64,000 nucleotides of DNA from Burkholderia puraquae (GCF_002099195.1 NZ_NBYX01000002.1:248001-312000), one strand, 5' to 3'. Positions 1 through 10,210 are shown, counted from the stretch's first letter. The notes: generated from the letters alone by a model not told the origin. Translations and numbers: made by a program.

Positions 1-1
1 G

Positions 2-826
2 AAGCTGCTGCCGAAGCCGCCGAGCGTGAAGGTGCTGATGGCGAGCTTCGACGACGTCGCGGAAGCCGGCGCCGCGGTCGCGCGGATCATCGGCGCGGGC
101 GTGATTCCCGGCGGCCTCGAGATGATGGACAACCTCGCGATCCGCGCGGCCGAGGATTTCATTCATGCGGGCTACCCGGTCGACGCGCAGGCGATCCTGC
201 TGTGCGAGCTCGACGGCTCGCCGACCGACGTCGAAGAAGACGCCGAACGCGTCGCCACGCTGCTGCGCGACGCGGGCGCAACCGAGATCCGCGTCGCGCG
301 CGACGAAGCCGAGCGCCAGCGTTTCTGGGCCGGCCGCAAGAACGCGTTTCCGGCGGTCGGCCGCATGTCGCCCGACTACTACTGCATGGACGGCACGATC
401 CCGCGCCGCGAGCTGCCGCGCGTGCTCGAGGGCATCGCCGCGCTGTCCGCCGAATATGGGCTACCGGTCGCGAACGTATTCCACGCGGGCGACGGCAACA
501 TGCACCCGCTGATCCTGTTCGACGCGAACCGGCCCGGCGAGCTCGACCGCGCGGAAGCGCTCGGCGGAAAGATCCTCGAGCTGTGCGTCGCGGCGGGCGG
601 CAGCATCACCGGCGAGCACGGCGTCGGCCGCGAGAAGATCAACCAGATGTGCGTGCAGTTCAACGCCGACGAAATCACGTTCTTCCACGCGGTGAAGGCC
701 GCATTCGATCCGCAAGGCCTGCTCAATCCCGGCAAGAACATCCCGACGCTGCACCGCTGCGCCGAATTCGGCGCGATGCACGTCCATCACGGCAAGCTGC
801 CGTTTCCCGAACTGGAGCGCTTCTGA
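2..826 (+). CDS. glcD: Glycolate oxidase FAD-linked subunit GlcD, C-terminal part (cut by window edge)
   Basis: The reading frame is open from the first bases, so the true start lies left of the window. The visible ~274 residues are the cap and C-terminal part of a D-lactate/glycolate dehydrogenase flavoprotein. The stretches VFHAGDGNMHP and GSITGEHGVGREK are hallmarks of the FAD-linked oxidase C-terminal domain, followed by the usual NPGKN end. In this family GlcD oxidises glycolate to glyoxylate and works with GlcE and GlcF at the membrane. Its stop codon overlaps the start of glcE (TGATG), so the two are translationally coupled. The identity is secure because glcE, glcF, glcG and glcB follow. 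Confidence 0.93.
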   Translation, partial: KLLPKPPSVKVLMASFDDVAEAGAAVARIIGAGVIPGGLEMMDNLAIRAAEDFIHAGYPVDAQAILLCELDGSPTDVEEDAERVATLLRDAGATEIRVARDEAERQRFWAGRKNAFPAVGRMSPDYYCMDGTIPRRELPRVLEGIAALSAEYGLPVANVFHAGDGNMHPLILFDANRPGELDRAEALGGKILELCVAAGGSITGEHGVGREKINQMCVQFNADEITFFHAVKAAFDPQGLLNPGKNIPTLHRCAEFGAMHVHHGKLPFPELERF

Positions 827-1902
827 TGCGACGCGACATCGAATCGATCGACGACAGCGCAGCGCTCGTCGCGCAGGTCGACGCGGCGATCCACGATCGC
901 CAGCCGCTGCACATCCGCGGCGCCGGCACGAAGGCTTTTCTCGGCCGCCCCGTCGAAGGCCGCACGCTCGACGTGCGCACGCATCGCGGCGTCGTCTCGT
1001 ACGACCCGACCGAACTCGTCATCACCGCGCGCGCGGGCACGCCGCTCGCCGAACTCGAAGCAATGCTCGACGCGGCCGGCCAGATGCTGCCGTGCGAACC
1101 GCCGTCGTTCGGCGGCGCGGCAACGGTCGGCGGGATGTTCGCGGCCGCGCTGTCGGGGCCGCGCCGCCCGTGGGCCGGCGCGGTGCGCGACTTCGTGCTC
1201 GGCTGTCGCGTGATCACCGGCCACGCGAAGCACCTGCGCTTCGGCGGCGAGGTAATGAAGAACGTCGCGGGCTACGACGTGTCGCGGTTGCTCGCGGGCA
1301 GCTTCGGCTGTCTCGCCGTCGTGACCGAGGTGTCGCTGAAGGTGCTGCCGAAGCCGCGCGCGAGGTGCGATCTCGCGTTGCCGCTTGCCGTGGACGAAGC
1401 CGTGCGGCGCGTCGCTGCCTGGCGGCGTGCGGGGCTGCCGCTTGCAGGCGCATGCCACGCGGACGGAGTGCTGCGCGTGCGGATCGAAGGCGGCGACGGC
1501 TCGGTGAAGGCCGCGCGCGATGCGATCGGCGGCGAGCGCATGGACGACCGCGACGACGCGTTCTGGGCACGGCTGCGCGACCTCGCGCTGCCGTTCTTCG
1601 ACGATCCGCGTCCGCTGTGGCGCGTGTCGGTGCCGGCCGCGGCGCCGCTCGACGCGTTGCCCGGCGTGTTGCTCGCCGACTGGGGCGGCGCACAGCGCTG
1701 GCTGAAGAGCGATGCCCCGCCGGCCGACGTGCAGCGCTTCGCCGCGCACGCGGGCGGCCATGCGACCTGCTTCACGCCCGGCGCCTCGCCCGAGCCGGTC
1801 CAGCCGCTGCCGGCCGCGCTGCTGCGCGTGCACCGGCAGCTCAAGGCGCAGCTCGACCCGCATGCGATTTTCAATCCCGGCCGCCTGTACGCCGATTTCT
1901 GA
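826..1902 (+). CDS. glcE: Glycolate oxidase FAD-binding subunit GlcE
   Basis: A 358-residue protein starting at the ATG that overlaps the glcD stop. It has a PCMH-type FAD-binding fold: the N-terminal half shows IRGAGTKAFLGRP, an RAGTPLAELEA stretch and GGAATVGGMFAAALSG, then the conserved VMKNVAGYD segment near residue 147. The C-terminus ends in IFNPGRLY, as is usual for this family. GlcE is a second flavin subunit of the three-part glycolate oxidase (GlcDEF). The length agrees with E. coli GlcE (~350 residues). It is tightly placed between glcD (overlap) and glcF (23 bp gap). Confidence 0.93.
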   Translation: MRRDIESIDDSAALVAQVDAAIHDRQPLHIRGAGTKAFLGRPVEGRTLDVRTHRGVVSYDPTELVITARAGTPLAELEAMLDAAGQMLPCEPPSFGGAATVGGMFAAALSGPRRPWAGAVRDFVLGCRVITGHAKHLRFGGEVMKNVAGYDVSRLLAGSFGCLAVVTEVSLKVLPKPRARCDLALPLAVDEAVRRVAAWRRAGLPLAGACHADGVLRVRIEGGDGSVKAARDAIGGERMDDRDDAFWARLRDLALPFFDDPRPLWRVSVPAAAPLDALPGVLLADWGGAQRWLKSDAPPADVQRFAAHAGGHATCFTPGASPEPVQPLPAALLRVHRQLKAQLDPHAIFNPGRLYADF

Positions 1903-1925
1903 CGCGAACCCGATCCCGACCGCCG

Positions 1926-3146
1926 ATGCAAACCAATCTCAGCGAAGCAAGCAAGGCCCTCGCCCGGGCCGACGAAGCGGAAGCGATCCTGCGCGCATGC
2001 GTGCACTGCGGCTTCTGCAACGCGACCTGCCCGACCTACCAGGTGCTCGGCAACGAGCTCGACGGGCCGCGCGGGCGCATCTACCTGATCAAGCAGTTGC
2101 TCGAAGGCGAACCATGCGGCGAACGCACGCAGCAGCATCTCGACCGCTGCCTGACGTGCCGCAACTGCGAGACGACCTGCCCGTCCGGCGTGCGCTATCA
2201 CACGCTGCTCGACATCGGCCGCGCGGAAGCCGAAAAACGCGCGCAGCGGCCCGCGCGCGAGCGCCTGCTGCGCGCGGGGCTGCGTCACGTCGTGCCGCGC
2301 CCGGCGACGTTCGCCGCGTTGCTGAAGGCCGGCCGCGCGCTGCGCCCGCTGCTGCCCGGCACGCTGCAGGACAAGATCCCGGCCGCCATCCCCGCAGCCG
2401 CGCCCCGTCCGGCCGTACGCCATGCACGGCGCGTGCTGATGCTCGAAGGCTGCGTGCAGCCGTCGCTGTCGCCGAACACCAATGCGGCCGCCGCGCGCGT
2501 GCTCGACCGGCTCGGCATCAGCGTGAGCCCGGCGCGCGAGGCTGGCTGCTGCGGCGCGACCGAATATCACCTGAACGCGCAGGATGCGGGCCTCGCCCGC
2601 GCACGCCGCAACATCGACGCATGGTGGCCCGCGATCGAAGCGGGTGCGGAAGCGATCGTGCTGACGGCGAGCGGCTGCGGCGCGTTCGTCAAGGAATACG
2701 GCGACCTGCTGCGCTCCGACCCCGTCTATGCGGAGAAAGCGCAGCGCGTCAGCGCGCTCGCGCGCGATCTCGCCGAGGTGATCGCGGCCGAGCCGCTCGA
2801 TGCGCTGGCCGGTTCGATGCCGCGCCGCATCGCGGTGCATTGCCCGTGCACGCTGCAGCACGCGCAGCGCCTCGGCGGCGCGGTCGAACGCATCCTGACG
2901 CGGCTCGGCTTCGATCTGACGAATGTCGCCGACGGCCATCTGTGCTGCGGTTCGGCCGGCACGTATTCGCTGACGCAGCCCGCGCTCGCGACGAAACTGC
3001 GCGACAACCGGCTCGACGCGCTCGAAGCCGCGCGGCCGGACCTGATTGTCACGGCCAACGTCGGCTGCCAGACTCACCTGAACGGCGCGGGCCGCACGCC
3101 TGTGCGCCACTGGATCGAGCTCATCGACAACCCACGCGTCAACTGA
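1926..3146 (+). CDS. glcF: Glycolate oxidase iron-sulfur subunit GlcF
   Basis: A 406-residue protein with two 4Fe-4S ferredoxin-type cysteine clusters near the N-terminus: CVHCGFCNATCP around residue 22 and CLTCRNCETTCP around residue 76. Two CCG (heterodisulfide reductase-like) cysteine domains follow, with signature stretches GCCGATEYH and LCCGSAGTY. This is the electron-transfer subunit passing electrons from the GlcD/GlcE flavins to the respiratory chain. The start at the ATG after GACCGCCG gives the normal N-terminus MQTNL. It belongs to the same operon as glcD and glcE, and a GlcG-like gene follows after 20 bp. Confidence 0.94.
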   Translation: MQTNLSEASKALARADEAEAILRACVHCGFCNATCPTYQVLGNELDGPRGRIYLIKQLLEGEPCGERTQQHLDRCLTCRNCETTCPSGVRYHTLLDIGRAEAEKRAQRPARERLLRAGLRHVVPRPATFAALLKAGRALRPLLPGTLQDKIPAAIPAAAPRPAVRHARRVLMLEGCVQPSLSPNTNAAAARVLDRLGISVSPAREAGCCGATEYHLNAQDAGLARARRNIDAWWPAIEAGAEAIVLTASGCGAFVKEYGDLLRSDPVYAEKAQRVSALARDLAEVIAAEPLDALAGSMPRRIAVHCPCTLQHAQRLGGAVERILTRLGFDLTNVADGHLCCGSAGTYSLTQPALATKLRDNRLDALEAARPDLIVTANVGCQTHLNGAGRTPVRHWIELIDNPRVN

Positions 3147-3166
3147 CCTGATTCCGGAGGAATGCC

Positions 3167-3571
3167 ATGCAGACGAAACCCGAACTCGAACTCGCCGATG
3201 CCGACCGCATGCTCGCCGCCGCCCGCGCGGAAGCGGAGCGCCACGGCTGGGCCGTGTCGATCGCCGTCGTCGACGACGGCGGCCACCTGCTCGCGTTCGC
3301 GCGGCTGAACGACGCATCGCCGGCCACCACCTATATCGCGCAGGACAAGGCGCGCGCGGCGGCGCTCGGCCGGCGCGAGACGAAAGCGTATGAGGATATG
3401 ATCAACGGTGGCCGCACCGCGTTTCTCAGCGTGCCGCTGACGGGGTTGCTCGAAGGCGGTGTGCCGGTCACGGTCGGCGGCCGGATCGCGGGCGCGATCG
3501 GCGTGTCTGGCGTAAAGTCCGAACAGGACGCGCAGATCGCCCGCGCCGGCACACAAAGCGTCGCGGCATAA
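3167..3571 (+). CDS. glcG: GlcG/HbpS-family protein (DUF336)
   Basis: A 134-residue protein of the GlcG/HbpS fold, recognised from the N-terminal [20 protein letters not shown] helix, the [11 protein letters not shown] strand and the C-terminal [12 protein letters not shown] segment. It is preceded by a strong ribosome site (GGAGG, 3156-3160). In glc operons glcG sits between glcF and glcB, as here. Its biochemical role is not settled; relatives bind haem or cobalamin or act as accessory proteins. No signal peptide or membrane segment is visible, so it is probably cytoplasmic. Confidence 0.85.
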   Translation: MQTKPELELADADRMLAAARAEAERHGWAVSIAVVDDGGHLLAFARLNDASPATTYIAQDKARAAALGRRETKAYEDMINGGRTAFLSVPLTGLLEGGVPVTVGGRIAGAIGVSGVKSEQDAQIARAGTQSVAA

Positions 3572-3614
3572 CCAGCCCAAGCCGCGCGCGATTTTTTCCC
3601 CGGGAGGATTAACG

Positions 3615-5789
3615 ATGATCGACCAAGCAGGACTGCAAGTCGCGCCAGCGCTGAGCCAGTTCATTGAAAACGAAGCGCTGCCGGGCACCGGCATCGACAA
3701 GGCCGCGTTCTGGAGCGGTTTCTCGGCCCTGGTGCACGACCTGGCGCCGCGCAACCGCGAACTGCTCGCGGAACGCGACCGCCTGCAGCAGGAACTCGAC
3801 AGCTGGCACCGCGCGCACCCCGGCCCCGTGCGCGACCACGCCGCGTATCGCGCATTCCTCGAACAGATCGGCTACCTCGTGCCGGTCCCGTCGAACGTCG
3901 CGGCAGCCACCGCGAACGTCGACAGCGAGATCGCCACGCAGGCCGGCCCGCAGCTCGTCGTGCCGCTGTCGAACGCGCGCTATGCGCTGAACGCCGCGAA
4001 CGCGCGCTGGGGCAGCCTGTACGACGCGCTGTACGGCACCGATGCGCTGCCTGAAGACGGCGGCGCCGAACGCACCGCGACCTACAACCCGACGCGCGGC
4101 CAGCGCGTGATCGACTACGCGCGCAACGTGCTCGACAACGCGGCGCCGCTCGCGAGCGGCTCGCACCGCGACGCGCTGCGCTACCGCGTGCAGGACGGCC
4201 AGCTCGCCGTCGAAACCGCGAAGGGAATCGTGGGCCTCGCGCAGCCGGCGCAGTTCGTCGGCTACCAGGGCGCGGCCGACGCGCCGTCCGCGATCCTGCT
4301 GAAGCACAACGGCCTGCACGTCGAGATCCAGATCGACGCGTCGACCCCGATCGGTCGCGCCGATCTCGCGAACGTGAAGGACGTCGTGCTCGAAGCCGCG
4401 GTCAGCACGATCATCGACTGCGAGGATTCCGTCGCAGCGGTCGACGCCGACGACAAGGTCCAGCTCTACCGCAACTGGCTCGGGCTGATGCAGGGCACGC
4501 TGGTCGAGGAAGTCGCGAAGGGCGGCAAGACCTTCACGCGCCGCCTGAACGCCGACCGCGACTACACGACGCCCGCCGGCGGCACGCTGTCGCTGCATGG
4601 CCGCTCGCTGCTGTTCGTGCGCAACGTCGGCCACCTGATGACCAACGGCGCGGTGCTCGACCGCGACGGCAACGAGATTCCGGAAGGGATCCTCGATGGC
4701 GTCGTCACGGTGCTGTGCTCGCTGCACGACCTGAAGGCGAAGCGCAACTCGCGCACGGGTTCGATCTACATCGTGAAGCCGAAGATGCACGGCCCGGTCG
4801 AAGTCGCGTTCGCCGATACGCTGTTCGCGCGCATCGAGGATCTGTACAACCTGCCGCGCAACACGCTGAAGATGGGCATCATGGACGAGGAGCGCCGCAC
4901 CAGCGTGAACCTCGCCGCGTGTATCGCCGCCGCTGCCGCGCGCGTGGCGTTCATCAACACCGGCTTCCTCGATCGCACCGGCGACGAAATGCACACCGCG
5001 ATGGAAGCGGGCCCGATGATCCGCAAGGGCGACATGAAGTCGTCGGCCTGGATCCAGTCGTACGAGCGCAACAACGTGCTCGCGGGCCTGTCGGCCGGCC
5101 TGCGCGGCCGCGCGCAGATCGGCAAGGGCATGTGGGCGATGCCGGACCTGATGCACGCGATGCTCGAGCAGAAGATCGCGCATCCGCGCGCGGGCGCGAA
5201 CACCGCGTGGGTGCCGTCGCCGACCGCCGCGACGCTGCACGCGCTGCACTACCACCTCGTCGACGTGCAGGCCGTCCAGCAGGAACTCGAGAAGACGCCG
5301 TACGCAAGCGAGCGCGACACGCTGCTCGAAGGCCTGCTGACCGTGCCGGTCGTCGAGCGCGCGGCGTGGAGCGAGGCCGAGATCCTGAGCGAAGTCGAGA
5401 ACAACGCGCAGGGCATCCTCGGCTACGTCGTGCGCTGGGTCGAACAGGGCGTCGGCTGCTCGAAGGTGCCCGACATCCACGACGTCGGCCTGATGGAAGA
5501 CCGCGCGACGCTGCGCATCTCGAGCCAGCACATCGCGAACTGGCTGCGCCACGGCGTGATCACCGAGGCGTTCGTGCTCGACGTGTTCAAGCGGATGGCA
5601 CGCGTCGTCGACCAGCAGAACGCCGGCGACCCGAACTATCGCCCGATGGCGCCCGGCTACGACGAGTCGACCGCGTTCAAGGCCGCGTGCGCGCTCGCGC
5701 TGCAGGGCACGTCGCAGCCGAGCGGCTATACCGAGCCGCTGCTGCACCGGTTCCGGCTCGCGTTCAAGGCGCAACAGCACGGCGGATAA
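3615..5789 (+). CDS. glcB: Malate synthase G
   Basis: A 724-residue protein, the normal length for the monomeric G isoform. It condenses glyoxylate with acetyl-CoA to give malate and so consumes the product of GlcDEF. Recognisable segments are [29 protein letters not shown] and [11 protein letters not shown] around the TIM-barrel active site, and [14 protein letters not shown] upstream. A ribosome site GGGAGGA lies at 3601-3607, about seven bases before the ATG. It is the last gene of the glc operon; a tandem-repeat hairpin and a rho-independent terminator lie 3'. No glcC regulator is visible, so control may lie to the left of the window. Confidence 0.97.
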   Translation: MIDQAGLQVAPALSQFIENEALPGTGIDKAAFWSGFSALVHDLAPRNRELLAERDRLQQELDSWHRAHPGPVRDHAAYRAFLEQIGYLVPVPSNVAAATANVDSEIATQAGPQLVVPLSNARYALNAANARWGSLYDALYGTDALPEDGGAERTATYNPTRGQRVIDYARNVLDNAAPLASGSHRDALRYRVQDGQLAVETAKGIVGLAQPAQFVGYQGAADAPSAILLKHNGLHVEIQIDASTPIGRADLANVKDVVLEAAVSTIIDCEDSVAAVDADDKVQLYRNWLGLMQGTLVEEVAKGGKTFTRRLNADRDYTTPAGGTLSLHGRSLLFVRNVGHLMTNGAVLDRDGNEIPEGILDGVVTVLCSLHDLKAKRNSRTGSIYIVKPKMHGPVEVAFADTLFARIEDLYNLPRNTLKMGIMDEERRTSVNLAACIAAAAARVAFINTGFLDRTGDEMHTAMEAGPMIRKGDMKSSAWIQSYERNNVLAGLSAGLRGRAQIGKGMWAMPDLMHAMLEQKIAHPRAGANTAWVPSPTAATLHALHYHLVDVQAVQQELEKTPYASERDTLLEGLLTVPVVERAAWSEAEILSEVENNAQGILGYVVRWVEQGVGCSKVPDIHDVGLMEDRATLRISSQHIANWLRHGVITEAFVLDVFKRMARVVDQQNAGDPNYRPMAPGYDESTAFKAACALALQGTSQPSGYTEPLLHRFRLAFKAQQHGG

Positions 5790-5804
5790 GCATGGGCGTG
5801 CTGC

Positions 5805-5881
5805 GGGCTCCCGGCATCCCGGGAGCCCGTATGCCGGGAGCCCGTATGCCGGAAGCCCGTATGCCGGAAGCCCGTATGCGG
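5805..5881 (+). repeat. Hairpin followed by a 15-bp tandem repeat (four copies)
   Basis: Bases 5805-5828 form a perfect 10-bp stem (GGGCTCCCGG / CCGGGAGCCC) with a CATC loop. The right arm runs into four head-to-tail copies of a 15-bp unit, GGAGCCCGTATGCCG or a near copy (5822-5836, 5837-5851, 5852-5866, 5867-5881). The first two copies read GGAG and the last two GAAG. It lies between glcB and its terminator. It may help protect the mRNA end, or may only be replication slippage in an intergenic spacer. Confidence 0.8.
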
Positions 5882-5891
5882 GCTTTACCAG

Positions 5892-5926
5892 ACGGGCGGC
5901 CGCCACGACCGCCCGTTTTCATTTTC
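5892..5926 (+). terminator. Rho-independent terminator after glcB
   Basis: An 8-bp stem ACGGGCGG / CCGCCCGT (5892-5899 and 5909-5916) is followed by TTTTCATTTT. It ends the glc operon about 100 bp after the glcB stop. The following 385 bases up to the next gene carry no recognisable gene and presumably hold the promoter of the diguanylate cyclase. Confidence 0.8.
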
Positions 5927-6311
5927 GTGTTCGTCCGGCCATTGAAACGGATAATCGGCGCATATCGTCTGCCTTCATTTTTCGCGTGCGTGTGCCGTTA
6001 ACTGGATGGAATCGGCAGCTGCATGCCGCGCGCCACGACCCTTCATGCCGCAAAGCCTTGCACCGGAACGCTCTGCCCAATATTCGCAAGCCCGGGAATT
6101 CACTGAAATTTGATCCGGATCAACGGCGCGCAACATTTTCCGCGCGCGCAGACGCGCGCGCTATACTCCGTTGAATTCGCGCTGCCCGATTCGTCGGATC
6201 GTTGAATCGGCGCAGATGTCGCCAATGAATGTTTGATTTACCGGTATATCTGGCCGCGATTACCGATAATCGGCGGCCATTTTCTCCGCCGGCCGGCAGG
6301 AAGGCGTCGAA

Positions 6312-7964
6312 ATGGCCGCGTCACGGATCGCCGCCGGCACGTCATACGAACCCATCGCATCGGCCCGCCTCCCGGCGGCAATGCCCTTCGATCCACCGAC
6401 CATGGCAGAAACCGACTACGCAATGCCCAGCGAATCCGGCCTGACGAGCCGTGTCGCCGCTCATCTGCGCCGGTTCCTGCTGCCGCACCTGATCTTCTAT
6501 ACCGGGCTGCTGATCGCGCTGGTCCTGCTGCTCCTGTGCGGGATCGTGCTGTACGAAGGCCGCATCGACGCGCGCGACCGCTCGATCGCGATGCAGCAGA
6601 ATCTTGCGCTGATGGCGTCGTGGGACATCGAGCGCAACATCGAGATCTATTCGCTGTCGCTGCAGGCCGTCGTCGAAGGCGCGAACGACCCCGCGATCGT
6701 CAAGCTGCCGATGTCGCTGCGCCGCCAGGTGCTGTTCGACCGTGCGACGACAGCCAAGTACCTCGGCGGCATCTACGTGCTCGACGCGAAGGGCGACATC
6801 GCGGTCGACGGCAAGAGCGATGTGCCGCGCGAGGCCAACTTCGTCAACGAACCGTACTTCGCCGTGCACCGCGACCACCCCGACGCCGGCCTGTACGTCA
6901 GCCCCCCGTATCACTCGCGGCTGCGCGACGGCTCGCCGAGCGTCGCGCTCAGCCGGCGGATCACGAAGCCCGACGGCTCGTTCGGCGGCGTCGCCGTGAT
7001 GTCGATCCGGCTCGAATATTTCCAGAACCTGTTCTCGCGCCTGTCGCTGGGCGATCGCGGCTCGATCGCGCTGATCAACACGGACGGCAAGATGCTCGCG
7101 CGCGAGCCCTACGAGCCGAAGATCGTCGGCCGCGACATCAGCCACGCCAGCACGTTCCGGCGGTTCATGACCGCCAGCGAAGGCAGCTTCGCCGACACCG
7201 CGTCGATCGACGGCGTGCGGCGCCTGTACGTGTTCCGGCACCTCGAGCACCTGCCGCTCATCATCATGGTCGCCCGCTCGGAAGCGGATACCTACGCCGC
7301 GTGGTACGACCGTGCGATTCCGATCGGCTCCGCGATGGCCGCGCTCGCGATCGGCTTCGTCGGCCTGTCGCTGCTGCTCGACGTGCAGCTGCGCAAGCGT
7401 CACCGCGCGGAAACCGAGCTGCAGGCGCTCGCGCGCACCGACGGCCTCACGGGCCTCGACAACCGCCGGATGCTCGACGTCACGCTCGCGCGCGAATGGC
7501 GCCGCGCCGCGCGCTCGCAGCACGCGCTGTCGCTGCTGTTCATCGACGTCGATTACTTCAAGCGCTACAACGACACGCAGGGTCACCAGGCCGGCGACGA
7601 CGCGCTCGCCGCGGTCGGCCACTGCATCGCCGGCTGCCTGCGCCGTCCGGCCGACTACGCGGCGCGCTACGGCGGCGAGGAATTCGTCGTCGTGCTGCCC
7701 GACGTCGACACCGATGGCGCGGTGACGATCGCCGAGACGATCCGCACCGGCATCCTCGATCTCGGCATCCGGCACGACGCCGGCACGGCCGGCCGCCTGA
7801 CGGTGAGCATCGGCGTGACGACCAGCTATCCCGAACTCGACGACGACATGCAGGCCGCGCTGAAGCTGGCCGACGACGCGCTGTATCGCGCGAAGGAAGG
7901 CGGGCGCAACCGCATCGTCGTGCACGCGGCCGCTTCCGGCGGCCTCGCGGCGCGGCAGGCCTGA
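6312..7964 (+). CDS. Membrane diguanylate cyclase with periplasmic Cache-type sensor
   Basis: A 550-residue protein. A transmembrane helix spans about residues 56-81. A ~250-residue periplasmic region follows with a double-Cache pattern (VLDAKGDIAVDGKS, NEPYFAVHRDHPDAGLYVSPPYHS). A second helix lies near 335-358, and a C-terminal GGDEF domain begins at ARTDGLTGLDNRR. The catalytic motif is GGEEF near residue 453, so cyclic-di-GMP synthesis is expected. I see no obvious RxxD inhibitory site just before it. The first ATG is supported by AGGAAGG at 6299-6305; ATGs at 6381, 6402 and 6423 are alternatives. It lies 152 bp upstream of a sensor kinase and response regulator in the same direction. Confidence 0.9.
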   Translation: MAASRIAAGTSYEPIASARLPAAMPFDPPTMAETDYAMPSESGLTSRVAAHLRRFLLPHLIFYTGLLIALVLLLLCGIVLYEGRIDARDRSIAMQQNLALMASWDIERNIEIYSLSLQAVVEGANDPAIVKLPMSLRRQVLFDRATTAKYLGGIYVLDAKGDIAVDGKSDVPREANFVNEPYFAVHRDHPDAGLYVSPPYHSRLRDGSPSVALSRRITKPDGSFGGVAVMSIRLEYFQNLFSRLSLGDRGSIALINTDGKMLAREPYEPKIVGRDISHASTFRRFMTASEGSFADTASIDGVRRLYVFRHLEHLPLIIMVARSEADTYAAWYDRAIPIGSAMAALAIGFVGLSLLLDVQLRKRHRAETELQALARTDGLTGLDNRRMLDVTLAREWRRAARSQHALSLLFIDVDYFKRYNDTQGHQAGDDALAAVGHCIAGCLRRPADYAARYGGEEFVVVLPDVDTDGAVTIAETIRTGILDLGIRHDAGTAGRLTVSIGVTTSYPELDDDMQAALKLADDALYRAKEGGRNRIVVHAAASGGLAARQA

Positions 7965-8116
7965 GCGGCCGGGGCACCACGCCGCCGAGCGGCGGCAGGG
8001 CGGCCGCCGGGCCGCCGTCGCCGCCCGTGCGCAAAATCGCCGACAATGTCGCCTCGACACGCCGCCGCGCGGCTGATGCGCCCGGCCGGCCCGGTTCGCG
8101 GCCGCTTCGCACCACC

Positions 8117-9502
8117 ATGAGACTCAAGGCAAAGATCTTCCTTCTGGCCATCGTGCCGTTCCTGCTCGCGATCGCCGGTATCGGCTTCGGCGTGCGCCAG
8201 CAGGCGACGTCCCTCGCGCGCACGCAGCACGCGACGATCCAGGCCGCGTACCTGTCGAGCAAGGAAGTCGAGCTGAAGCACTACGTCGAGCTCGCGACGA
8301 GCGCGATCATGCCGCTCTACGACGCGAGCGGCCGCAACGCGCGCGACGACGCGCTGCTGCGCACGCAGGCGCTCGCGATGCTGCAGAAAATGGATTTCGG
8401 CCCCGACGGCTATTTCTTCGTGTACGACCTGCACGGCAATTCGCTGATGCATCCGCGCGAGCCCGAGCGCGTCGGTCACAACTACTGGTCGATGCGCGAC
8501 CCGCAGGGGGCGCTGACGATCCAGCAACTGATCGGCGCGGCGTCGAGCGGCGGCGGCTACGTGCGCTACGCATGGCAGCGGCCGTCGACAGGCCGCGTCG
8601 CGCCGAAGCTCGGCTACGTCGTCGCGCTCGAGCGCTGGGGCTGGATGGTCGGCACCGGCATCTATCTCGACGACGTCGACACCGCGCTGCAGCGCATCGA
8701 CGCGCGCGCGTCCGCGAACATCGAGCGCACGATGAGCTGGCTCACCGCGATCGCGCTCACGGGCGCGGCGGCAATTGCCGTGTGCGCGCTGGTGCTGAAC
8801 GTCAGCGAGTCGCGCAGTGCCGACGCGAAGCTCAAGCTGCTCGCGCAGCGCGTCGTCGAATCGCAGGAGCAGGAGCGGGCGCGGCTGTCGCGCGAGCTGC
8901 ACGACGGGATCAGCCAGATGATGGTATCGGCGAAGCTGATGCTCGAATCCGCGCTCGCGCGCTTCGAACGCGGCTCGGCGCGCATGCCCGAGGCCGAGCA
9001 GGCGCTGGCATCGGGCGTCGTGCGGCTCGGCGACACGCTGCGTGAAGTGCGGCGCATCTCGCATGCGCTGCGTCCCGCGATGCTCGACGATCTCGGCCTC
9101 GCGGCGGCACTCGAGCAGCTGGTGCGCGAGCTCGGCGCCGAAAGCGGCATCGACATCGGCTATACGCAGGTCGCGCACAGCAGCGCCCGGCCGCTGCCCG
9201 CGGCGGTCAACACCGCGCTGTTCCGGATCGCACAGGAAGCGCTCAGCAACATCGTGCATCATGCGCAGGCGTCGCGCGCGGCCGTCACGCTCGACGTCGG
9301 CGCGCAATCCGTCACGCTGACCATCGCCGACAACGGCTGCGGCTTCGACGCCGAACGCTCGCAGGCGGATGCGCGCCGCGGCATCGGCCTGCGCAACATG
9401 CGCGAGCGCCTCGACGCGCTCGGCGGCATGCTGACGATCACGTCGCAGGTCGGCCACACGATCGTTGCCGCGCGGGTGCCGCTGCCGGGCACCGCGTCAT
9501 GA
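8117..9502 (+). CDS. Cache-domain sensor histidine kinase (HisKA_3 / NarX-UhpB type)
   Basis: A 461-residue kinase. A signal-anchor helix (residues ~7-26) precedes a single Cache domain (MDFGPDGYFFVYDLHGNSLMHP, then GWMVGTGIYLDDVD). A second helix lies at about 210-228. The dimerisation/phosphoacceptor region reads LSRELHDGISQ with the phosphorylated His near residue 262. A HATPase_c domain follows, with NIVHHAQA (N box), DNGCGFD (G1) and GIGLRNMRERL (G2). HisKA_3 kinases pair with NarL/FixJ regulators, and one follows 29 bp downstream. Small organic acids are common ligands of such Cache domains, but the ligand here is unknown. No strong ribosome site is seen before the chosen ATG. Confidence 0.92.
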   Translation: MRLKAKIFLLAIVPFLLAIAGIGFGVRQQATSLARTQHATIQAAYLSSKEVELKHYVELATSAIMPLYDASGRNARDDALLRTQALAMLQKMDFGPDGYFFVYDLHGNSLMHPREPERVGHNYWSMRDPQGALTIQQLIGAASSGGGYVRYAWQRPSTGRVAPKLGYVVALERWGWMVGTGIYLDDVDTALQRIDARASANIERTMSWLTAIALTGAAAIAVCALVLNVSESRSADAKLKLLAQRVVESQEQERARLSRELHDGISQMMVSAKLMLESALARFERGSARMPEAEQALASGVVRLGDTLREVRRISHALRPAMLDDLGLAAALEQLVRELGAESGIDIGYTQVAHSSARPLPAAVNTALFRIAQEALSNIVHHAQASRAAVTLDVGAQSVTLTIADNGCGFDAERSQADARRGIGLRNMRERLDALGGMLTITSQVGHTIVAARVPLPGTAS

Positions 9503-9531
9503 CGCGCCCCATAACAGGAGACCTTTCACGC

Positions 9532-10176
9532 ATGAGCGCCCCCGACACCGCCCGGCCCGTCGCCCGACTGCTGCTCGTCGACGATCACCCGCTCGTGCGC
9601 GACGGCTTGCGGATGCGGCTCGAAGCGGCCGACCTGTCCGTGGTCGGCGAAGCCGGCAACGCCGACGAGGCGCTCGCGCTCGCCGCGTCGCTCGAACCCG
9701 ATCTCGCGCTGATGGACGTCGGCATGAACGGGATGAACGGCATCACGCTCGCGGGCGTGTTCCACGAGCGCTTTCCGGGCATCCGCGTGCTGATGCTGTC
9801 GATGCACGACAACACCGAATACGTGACGCAGGCCGTGCGTGCCGGCGCGAGCGGCTACCTGCTGAAGGATTCGCCCGCGAGCGAGATCGTCCGCGCGATC
9901 GGCGCGGTGCTGGCCGGCCAGACGTTCTTCAGCGAAGGGCTCGCCGCGCGGATGATCCACGCGAGCGCGACCGCGTCGCCGCTCGACCGGCTCACGCCAC
10001 GCGAACGCGACATCCTCGACGCGCTGGCGGAAGGGCTGTCGAGCAAGCAGATCGCGCAGCAGACGGGGCTGTCGGTGCGCACGGTCGAGACGCACCGGCT
10101 CAATCTGAAGCGCAAGCTGGAAATCGAAGGGCAGGCCGAGCTGATCAAATTTGCGGTGGAGCATCGGCGGAGGTAG
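9532..10176 (+). CDS. NarL/FixJ-family response regulator
   Basis: A 214-residue regulator: an N-terminal receiver domain (LLLVDDHPLVRDGL, phospho-acceptor Asp near residue 62 in LMDVGMNG, conserved Lys in LLKDS) and a C-terminal LuxR-type helix-turn-helix (LTPRERDILDALAEGLSSKQIA, then VRTVETHRLNLKRKL). An in-frame ATG at 9499 overlaps the kinase stop, but AGGAGA at 9516-9521 is ideally spaced for the ATG at 9532, so I use that one. It is the cognate partner of the preceding kinase by position and family. Target genes are not evident. Confidence 0.93.
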   Translation: MSAPDTARPVARLLLVDDHPLVRDGLRMRLEAADLSVVGEAGNADEALALAASLEPDLALMDVGMNGMNGITLAGVFHERFPGIRVLMLSMHDNTEYVTQAVRAGASGYLLKDSPASEIVRAIGAVLAGQTFFSEGLAARMIHASATASPLDRLTPRERDILDALAEGLSSKQIAQQTGLSVRTVETHRLNLKRKLEIEGQAELIKFAVEHRRR

Positions 10177-10210
10177 GCGCGAACACGTGCGAGGTCCACG
10201 CGCCGCCATG

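Noticed and set aside
3609..5906. Long antisense open frame opposite glcB
   Set aside because: High GC leaves antisense frames open. Its product is Arg/Val-rich with no domains, while glcB on the other strand is certain.
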